The notes beneath the pieces are model-generated. The model was not told the origin of the DNA. It did no database searches and saw only the letters and a list, made by a program, of their open reading frames with translations. 64,000 nt of DNA, taken from NCBI GenBank assembly GCA_964418695.1, contig CAYQMN010000001.1, forward strand, positions 231,178 to 295,177, read 5' to 3'. Source of the DNA: Prado023 sp964418695 (GTDB lineage: Bacteria; Actinomycetota; Actinomycetes; S36-B12; CAIYMF01). The position numbers and the translations under genes are program-made. This document shows positions 59,674-64,000 of the stretch, one piece after another (position 1 is the stretch's first letter; every line of letters begins with the position of its first letter).

Positions 59674-60690
59674 TCAGAAGACGATCGTCCAGCCTTCGGG
59701 CTCGGCGTCCTTGCGGGTGTAGGCGACTCCGTCGACCTTGAGCCCTTGCGGGTCCAGCACGGTGATGAGGCCCCCGCTGTTTCCCAGTGCGACCGGAGCC
59801 GCCAGGAGGATGCGCACCGCCTCCCCCGGCTCGACGACCTGCGCGGGCAGCAGCAACCGGTTCTTGAGCCGGTCGGCGATCGCCCAGCCCGCCAGGTCGA
59901 GGGGCTCGTCGCGCGTGTTGAGCACGGTCACGGTCTCGGCCTCGGGCTGCGGGCCGGGCGGGTTGACAAGCGCCCCGACGATCCGCAGGCGCCCGCCGAG
60001 CTGCCCCGGGCGCGGGGAGACGCCGTCGGGGATCGCGTCGAGGCGGTGCCCGGTCGCATCGTCGGTGTGCCAGGCCTGCGACTGGAACGCCAGGAAGACC
60101 GCGATCCAGCGATCCTGGCCCGGATGGTGGATGAGCAGGCCGCCGTCTTGCCAGGTCCCGTCGTCGGGGGCGAACCGTGCGGAGTTCCCCTGGTTCATGT
60201 GGACGTCGTGCACTCCGGCGCCTGGCGCGAAGCCGAAGGTCTTGTCGGGGATCGACGTCTCGAACCAGGGCTCGCCGAACACGTGCAGCCGGGCGTCGGG
60301 GTCCTCGATCGCCCGCAGCACGTGCAGGTCCAGCAGGTCGGACAGGTCGTTGTCGGCGCCGGCGACGTTCGCCGCGAGAGGACGCAGCTGGGTCGGGTCG
60401 AGCAGGTTGCCGCGGATCAGGTCCAGACCGCCACCGGCCGGGCCCGGACCCAGGGCCGTCCAGCCCTCGGGGCGCGCGGCGCACACGTCGAGGATGGGGT
60501 GGGCGAATCCGTCGATCACCGCATAGAGCAGCTCCGAGGGCGACTCCTGGGACATCACGTTGATCGCCGCGCGGTAGTGCTTGCCCGCCGAGTCGACCAG
60601 GTGGATCTGGTAGTGCGGAGAGTCGTGATCGTCCTCGCGGACGCGCCCGATCGCACGCGCGACGAGGGTTCCGTAGGACTTCAGCGACAC
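59674..60690 (-). CDS. DUF2278 family protein with lamin-tail-like domain
   Basis: 338 residues. N-terminal DUF2278 region MSLKSYGTLVARAIGRVRE ... HYRAAINVMSQESPSELLYAV, followed by GWTALGPGPAGGGLDLIRGNL and VHMNQGNSARFAPDDGTWQDGG; the C-terminal 100 residues (VTVLNTRDEPLDLAGWAIADRLKN) resemble a lamin-tail domain. GTG at 60688-60690 with AGGAGG. Function unknown. Confidence 0.85.
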   Translation of the reverse strand: MSLKSYGTLVARAIGRVREDDHDSPHYQIHLVDSAGKHYRAAINVMSQESPSELLYAVIDGFAHPILDVCAARPEGWTALGPGPAGGGLDLIRGNLLDPTQLRPLAANVAGADNDLSDLLDLHVLRAIEDPDARLHVFGEPWFETSIPDKTFGFAPGAGVHDVHMNQGNSARFAPDDGTWQDGGLLIHHPGQDRWIAVFLAFQSQAWHTDDATGHRLDAIPDGVSPRPGQLGGRLRIVGALVNPPGPQPEAETVTVLNTRDEPLDLAGWAIADRLKNRLLLPAQVVEPGEAVRILLAAPVALGNSGGLITVLDPQGLKVDGVAYTRKDAEPEGWTIVF

Positions 60691-60914
60691 GCGGGCCTCC
60701 TGGGGCGAGCGGTGCGCGGCGGGCGGCGTCGCCGGGCGTCGGGGGCTGCTTGGTCCGCGCGCACCCACTGTGGACCCCGCTGGGCGCGCAGGTCCACCGA
60801 TGGCTCGACCCATCGGCGCCGCGTGATGGGGGTCACGATCGGATCGGCGGTGCCGAGGCGATGCGGGGCTGGCACTCGCGCTGGGCTATCCTTGGCGGGC
60901 TCCGCAGGGGGCAG

Positions 60915-60989
<75 letters not shown>

Positions 60990-61660
60990 GGTAACGTCGC
61001 AGGTCAGGGCCATGTTTCCTGGGCTCAGGCCGGACCGCCGCCGACCTCGTGTAGCCATTCTGTAGCCATCAGCGCGCGTCGCCGCATCCGATCAACCCGG
61101 TGCATGAAGCCCGGACGGTGGTCGAGGTGCTTCTCGTCGCCCAGTGCCGTCCGCGTGAATACGCTGGCGAGTTGTTCAAGCGACGCTCGCCGACACGACC
61201 GGTGACCTCTTGACTGTGGAGGTGGCGCTGTGGCCGGCCCGACTGGCTCGATCCCGGGAGCATCGCCCAGCATAGCGAGACAAGCGCGAACCGCGACGCA
61301 CCTCGGCGGCATGCAACGCGGGACTCATGGCAACCACCGATGCGGGGTGGCAATCAGTTGCGTCCAGTTCTCATCCTTCACACGATGACCTATCGACAAG
61401 ATGCACGGCACCCACGCCGTAGGGCTGGGAGTTGGACTCTGTCCGCCAACCTTCTGCTGGACGGCAGCCCACCGAATGAACGGCCCGCCAACACCGGCCG
61501 CTGCTGGTCACACTGCTGCCCCTTAGTCGTGTGAGTCGGGGCTGCGACCACGGCGCGATCCCTCGGCATGCCGCGGTCTCCGATGGGCCCTTGCACGCAC
61601 ACACGCGTTGCCGATAGGCTCACCCCATTGAATACACGGGATGCGGTAGAGGAGGACGCT
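60990..61660. other. 672-bp stretch without a supported intact gene
   Basis: On the minus strand a frame ends at 61025 (reads EWLHEVGGGPA at its end, with MHRVDRMRRRA upstream) and points at the tRNA, where an integrase gene would lie; its catalytic motifs are not visible, so at best it is a strongly decayed integrase. TTGCAC 61591-61596 and TAGGCT 61615-61620 (18-bp spacing) form a likely promoter for the next ORF. Confidence 0.35.
61048..61071. repeat. GTAGCCAT repeat pair, left end
   Basis: GTAGCCAT at 61051-61058 and 61062-61069; the surrounding 24 bp match 63614-63638 with a single length difference. Candidate arm-type integrase sites. Confidence 0.5.
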
Positions 61661-62296
61661 GTGTCAATCAGTGCAGACACCGGAGAGTCAGATGTCCGTT
61701 CCGGGAGCGGTCGAGGCCTCATCGCCTTTCTCGACTGGACGATCGCTAGCGGCCAGTTGGTGGGCGCCACAGGGACGGCGCTGCGGACGGGCGTGCGCAA
61801 GGTCCTGGAGACACGTCCCGAGCTGTTCGAGGCTGATGTCCGCGCGATCGATGTCGATGATGAGGTTCGGCTCTTCCGAAATCGGGCCCGCGGCTCCGCC
61901 AAGGACAAGACCATCGACCAGTACGAGCAGCGCTTTCGCCAGTCCACCGAGATGTACCGCAGGTGGCTCGCGGATGATCGGGATTGGCTCCCCGCCCGAT
62001 CCCGGGCTCGATCCCGGTCGACGGCATCCAAGACGCCCGGTCCCATGCCGGCCACGAGTGGCAGCCCTGCCGCTCGTGACGCCTCCGAGGGTGTGGGGCC
62101 GGTGGAACCACCGCCGGCGCATACCGGCATGGTGACGTACCCGCTTCCCCTTCGCCCAGGAGTCAAGGCGACCCTGGTCCTTCCGGAGAATCTGGCGACT
62201 GCCGAAGCGCATCGGATTGCGGCATTCGTGGCGGCGATCGCATTCGACGCCCCAGGCGGGGACGTAGCAGCCGAGGGAGACGCAGCCATCCATTAG
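61661..62296 (+). CDS. Unknown protein of the tRNA-Pro element
   Basis: 211 residues, GTG start with GAGGAGG six nucleotides upstream. Residues about 12-105 look helical and resemble part of a recombinase core-binding region (KDKTIDQYEQRFRQSTEMYRRWL), but without a catalytic domain. Residues 105-160 are a Ser/Pro/Ala linker. The C-terminus has a compact hydrophobic-alternating block (MVTYPLPLRPGVKATLVLPENL, TAEAHRIAAFVAAIAFDAP). I do not recognise the family with confidence; no function is proposed. A hairpin (62323-62349) follows. Confidence 0.65.
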   Translation: MSISADTGESDVRSGSGRGLIAFLDWTIASGQLVGATGTALRTGVRKVLETRPELFEADVRAIDVDDEVRLFRNRARGSAKDKTIDQYEQRFRQSTEMYRRWLADDRDWLPARSRARSRSTASKTPGPMPATSGSPAARDASEGVGPVEPPPAHTGMVTYPLPLRPGVKATLVLPENLATAEAHRIAAFVAAIAFDAPGGDVAAEGDAAIH

Positions 62297-62322
62297 CGCA
62301 GTCGGAGGGCCAGGAAGGAGAA

Positions 62323-62349
62323 ACGGCCCCGACCAAGGGTCGGGGCCGT
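62323..62349. terminator. Hairpin after the unknown element gene
   Basis: ACGGCCCCGAC-caagg-GTCGGGGCCGT, perfect 11-bp stem, 26 nt after the stop. Confidence 0.7.
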
Positions 62350-62447
62350 CGGACTGAGGGTCATCCCCCCAGCGGGGTGCTCTCAGTGTATCTACGTTCG
62401 GCAATCGAGTCGAGAACAACCTGCTCGACCAAGGGATGGAGTCATCG

Positions 62448-63095
62448 ATGACCAAGGGGGTGCTGAGCCGCGTTGCAGTGCTCGTAGATGGGTTCAACCT
62501 GTACCACGGGCTGCGAGCGTCTACCGGTTATCACCACCTCTGGCTGGACCTCCAAGCGCTGAGTGAATCGTTACTCAAGCCCGATCAGGTGCTTGTTGCC
62601 GTGCACTACTTCACCTCCATGGTGCGGGACGACCCAGCGGGGCTCCAACGGCAGGACGTCTACCTGCAGGCCCTTACTGCCCACTGTGACCGTCTCGAGA
62701 TCCATCAGGGGCGATTTCAACAGCGACGCAGACGCTGCACTTCCTGCGGGACCAGCCAGACGTCCTATGAGGAGAAGGAGTCAGACGTCGCTCTGGCCGC
62801 GCTCCTGATCGAGCTCGCGGCTGAGGGTCGTATCGACACGGTACTCATGGTCAGTGGTGATGCTGACTTCGTTCCGGCGATCCATGCTGCACGGCGCGTG
62901 AACGCAGGTTTACGGGTTGTGGCCGTATTCCCCCCCAGGCGCCCAAGCGACGCGCTCAAGGCTGCGTCACATGCATGGATGAACCTCGGGGCCGGTCGCA
63001 TCCGCTCGTCTCAGCTTCCACCGATCGTGGATGGAGCGATGGGTCCGCTGCTCAAGCCCACTCACTGGGCGGCCGCGGGTGCCAGTTCGCCGTAG
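62448..63095 (+). CDS. NYN-domain (LabA/DUF88-like) protein, putative RNase
   Basis: 215 residues of the PIN-like NYN fold: first acidic residue in VAVLVDGFNLYHGLR, KESDVALAALLIELAAEG with the middle acidic residues, and VLMVSGDADFVPAIHAARR (S-G-D-x-D-F) holding the third, so the metal site is complete. A CTSCG pair and QRRRR patch sit in an insertion, possibly a small zinc element. GGAG six nucleotides before the chosen ATG; ATG at 62436 is possible. The NYN family includes RNases; in mobile elements such genes can act as toxins or phage-defence effectors (inference). Two TTA codons suggest foreign origin. Confidence 0.82.
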   Translation: MTKGVLSRVAVLVDGFNLYHGLRASTGYHHLWLDLQALSESLLKPDQVLVAVHYFTSMVRDDPAGLQRQDVYLQALTAHCDRLEIHQGRFQQRRRRCTSCGTSQTSYEEKESDVALAALLIELAAEGRIDTVLMVSGDADFVPAIHAARRVNAGLRVVAVFPPRRPSDALKAASHAWMNLGAGRIRSSQLPPIVDGAMGPLLKPTHWAAAGASSP

Positions 63096-63305
63096 GTCAC
63101 GTCCTTGCCCGGGCGAACGCAACCCAACGCACTGGGGTGCACCTGGATGGTCTGGCGGTCGGCCAGTTCCGGATTGCCAAGACGACGGACATCTTGCCAG
63201 CTGTGTTCCCGAGGATGCGTCAGCGCCAAGAACAAGCGGCGAGAGCTCAGCACGCGATGACAGGGGGCGGGAGCCGAGGTCACACTGCGGAGGAGGACGC
63301 GCGAG
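63096..63305. other. 210-bp region before the XRE gene
   Basis: The position is where a HigB/RelE-like toxin usually precedes a HigA-type antitoxin, but no frame gives a convincing toxin; the + frames are interrupted and the minus frame (63062-63358) overlaps its neighbours. AGGAGG at about 63291-63296 serves the XRE gene. Confidence 0.4.
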
Positions 63306-63592
63306 ATGAGTGACTGGAAGTCGATTCTAGACCGGCGCATGGCCGAGCCCGGCGCCAACGAGGCCTACCTCGCCACCAAGCTCGCCTTCGAGCTGGGAGC
63401 CAGCGTTCGGGCGATGCGCGAGGCCAAGGGCATGACCCAGAAGGACCGGCCAACGCCGCAGGGATGACCCAGCCCGCCGTCGCGAGGTTCGAGGCCGGCG
63501 GGACTGTGCCCACCATCCCGGTCCTCGAACGACTCGCCACTGCCCTGGACGGCGAACTCACCGTCAGCGTGCACCCGCGCACGGCCGCCTAG
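63306..63592 (+). pseudogene. XRE-family (HigA-like) antitoxin gene with a frameshift
   Basis: Starts MSDWKSILDRRMAEPGANEAY, then LGASVRAMREAKGMTQKD, where a one-base loss near 63446 puts the frame into a stop (TGA 63465-63467). In the next frame the continuation is AAGMTQPAVARFEAGGTVPT, then PVLERLATALDGEL and the stop at 63590. Restoring the missing base gives one helix-turn-helix protein of about 95 residues typical of antitoxins. Either a true pseudogene or a sequencing error. Confidence 0.75.
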
Positions 63593-63613
63593 CCGGGCGC
63601 CTGGATTCGGATC

Positions 63614-63638
63614 CGTGTAGCCATTCGTGTAGCCATCA
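63614..63638. repeat. GTAGCCAT repeat pair, right end
   Basis: GTAGCCAT at 63617-63624 and 63629-63636, same orientation as the left pair and spaced 12 instead of 11 bp. Confidence 0.5.
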
Positions 63639-63739
63639 CGTAGGCTCCGCGCACGATCGGAGCCGTTCAGCCTCGTCCGCCGAGTCGGCCCCGTGAAGGA
63701 GCGGCCTCCCGCGGACGGCCCCGGACGGTCTGCCGATAC

Positions 63740-63782
63740 CTGGGGGTCAAGGGGTCGTGGGTTCAAATCCCGCCAGCCCGAC
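63740..63782 (+). repeat. att copy 2 (right)
   Basis: Exact 43-bp copy of 60947-60989. It lacks the 5' half of the tRNA and so cannot give a functional tRNA; element DNA lies directly to its left. Confidence 0.85.
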
Positions 63783-63799
63783 CACAAACAGAGCACTCA

Positions 63800-63827
63800 G
63801 GGCCAGTCTCCACCCGGAGGCTGGCCC
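63800..63827. terminator. Hairpin right of att copy 2
   Basis: GGGCCAGTCTCC pairs with GGAGGCTGGCCC (11 of 12 plus one G-U) around a 4-nt loop, with CTTCTGTCCGTTT after it. It may terminate the presumed integrase gene on the minus strand. Confidence 0.6.
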
Positions 63828-63839
63828 CTTCTGTCCGTT

Positions 63840-64000
63840 TCATGCCAAACCCCGTGCCAAACCGGCCTCCGCGTGCATCCCGGGCGCGTCGCGGTTTGGC
63901 ACGGCCGAGACCGGCGTTGACGAACCAGGCTCCCCACGCGGCCATTGGCGGCTCTTCAAACTTGAGCGGGCTGGCGGGGTTGTCGCGTCGTTGACGTGAG
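63840..64000 (-). CDS. Possible integrase C-terminal tail (cut by window edge)
   Basis: A minus-strand frame open to the right edge, 52 residues to the stop at 63840-63842. It begins HVNDATTPPAR, like the segment right after the catalytic tyrosine of tyrosine recombinases (Y-x-HVxDATT), and then becomes unstructured. TGCCAAACC repeats (63843-63851 and 63855-63863, with an inverted copy at 63893-63901) lie near its end as arm-type sites do. Identification rests on a short match; a second open frame (63763-63999) overlaps it. Confidence 0.3.
   Translation of the reverse strand, partial: HVNDATTPPARSSLKSRQWPRGEPGSSTPVSAVPNRDAPGMHAEAGLARGLA

Noticed and set aside
63062..63358. Minus-strand ORF of 98 aa over the XRE upstream region
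   Set aside because: Overlaps the NYN and XRE genes, no recognisable motif, no ribosome binding site.
63740..63782. Second tRNA-Pro gene
   Set aside because: Only the anticodon-loop-to-3'-end part is present; the 5' acceptor and D arm are missing, so it is an att copy.

Overview
The window is a very GC-rich bacterial chromosome segment with mostly non-overlapping, tightly packed genes on both strands, frequent GTG starts and many start codons lying only 6-9 nt after a TANNNT -10 hexamer (apparently leaderless transcripts). Gene content points to Actinomycetota: SepH, DUF3710, DUF3159, DUF3093, DUF4193 and DUF5998 families, a GNAT-fused protein acetyltransferase of the PatA type, a second type II topoisomerase A subunit, and a two-gene TrkA pair beside an APC-type transporter. 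From recall, the order TrmA-like methyltransferase / APC transporter / TrkA / TrkA / DUF3159 / OB-fold / DUF3710 / dUTPase / DUF3093 / DUF4193 / inositol phosphatase follows the Mycobacterium tuberculosis Rv2689c-Rv2701c block. I cannot fix the genus.

Layout. 1-857: 5' part of aconitase (runs off the left edge) with a near-perfect palindrome upstream. 993-10442: conserved housekeeping block (RNA methyltransferase, potassium-type transport module, patatin, conserved actinobacterial small proteins, dUTPase). 10590-16153: gamma-carbonic anhydrase fold protein, inositol-phosphatase family enzyme, coproporphyrin ferrochelatase, SepH cell-division protein, nucleotide pyrophosphatase-like hydrolase. 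16175-26259: PatA-like acetyltransferase, ParC-like topoisomerase, ABC exporter, enoyl-CoA hydratase, ABC-F ATPase. 26571-32107: secreted lipoprotein pair of unknown function, MnmA with a cysteine desulfurase (tRNA thiolation), secreted clan-A glycosidase-like protein. 32204-40669: ETF alpha/beta, glycosyltransferase, two membrane proteins, and a three-gene 2-oxoacid dehydrogenase operon. 40767-46944: SbcC-SbcD and Ku (double-strand-break processing), a small GNAT and a SHOCT protein. 47053-49432: PxpABC 5-oxoprolinase operon. 49604-60690: PAS-GGDEF cyclase, aldehyde dehydrogenase, ABC-2 exporter, TypA, PQQ-type lipoprotein and small conserved proteins.

The accessory part is the right end. 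A tRNA-Pro(GGG) gene at 60915-60988 has its 3' 43 bp (60947-60989) repeated exactly at 63740-63782. The 2.8 kb between them has a lower-GC look, TTA codons, an unknown 211-aa ORF, a NYN-family nuclease, and a frameshifted XRE-type antitoxin-like gene, but no intact integrase. Paired 8-bp GTAGCCAT repeats lie just inside both ends, as arm-type integrase sites do. Beyond the right att copy a different pair of repeats and the likely C-terminal tail of another integrase run off the window edge, which suggests a tandem array of elements at one tRNA gene, the first one decayed.

I found no rRNA, CRISPR array, recognisable insertion sequence or replication origin.
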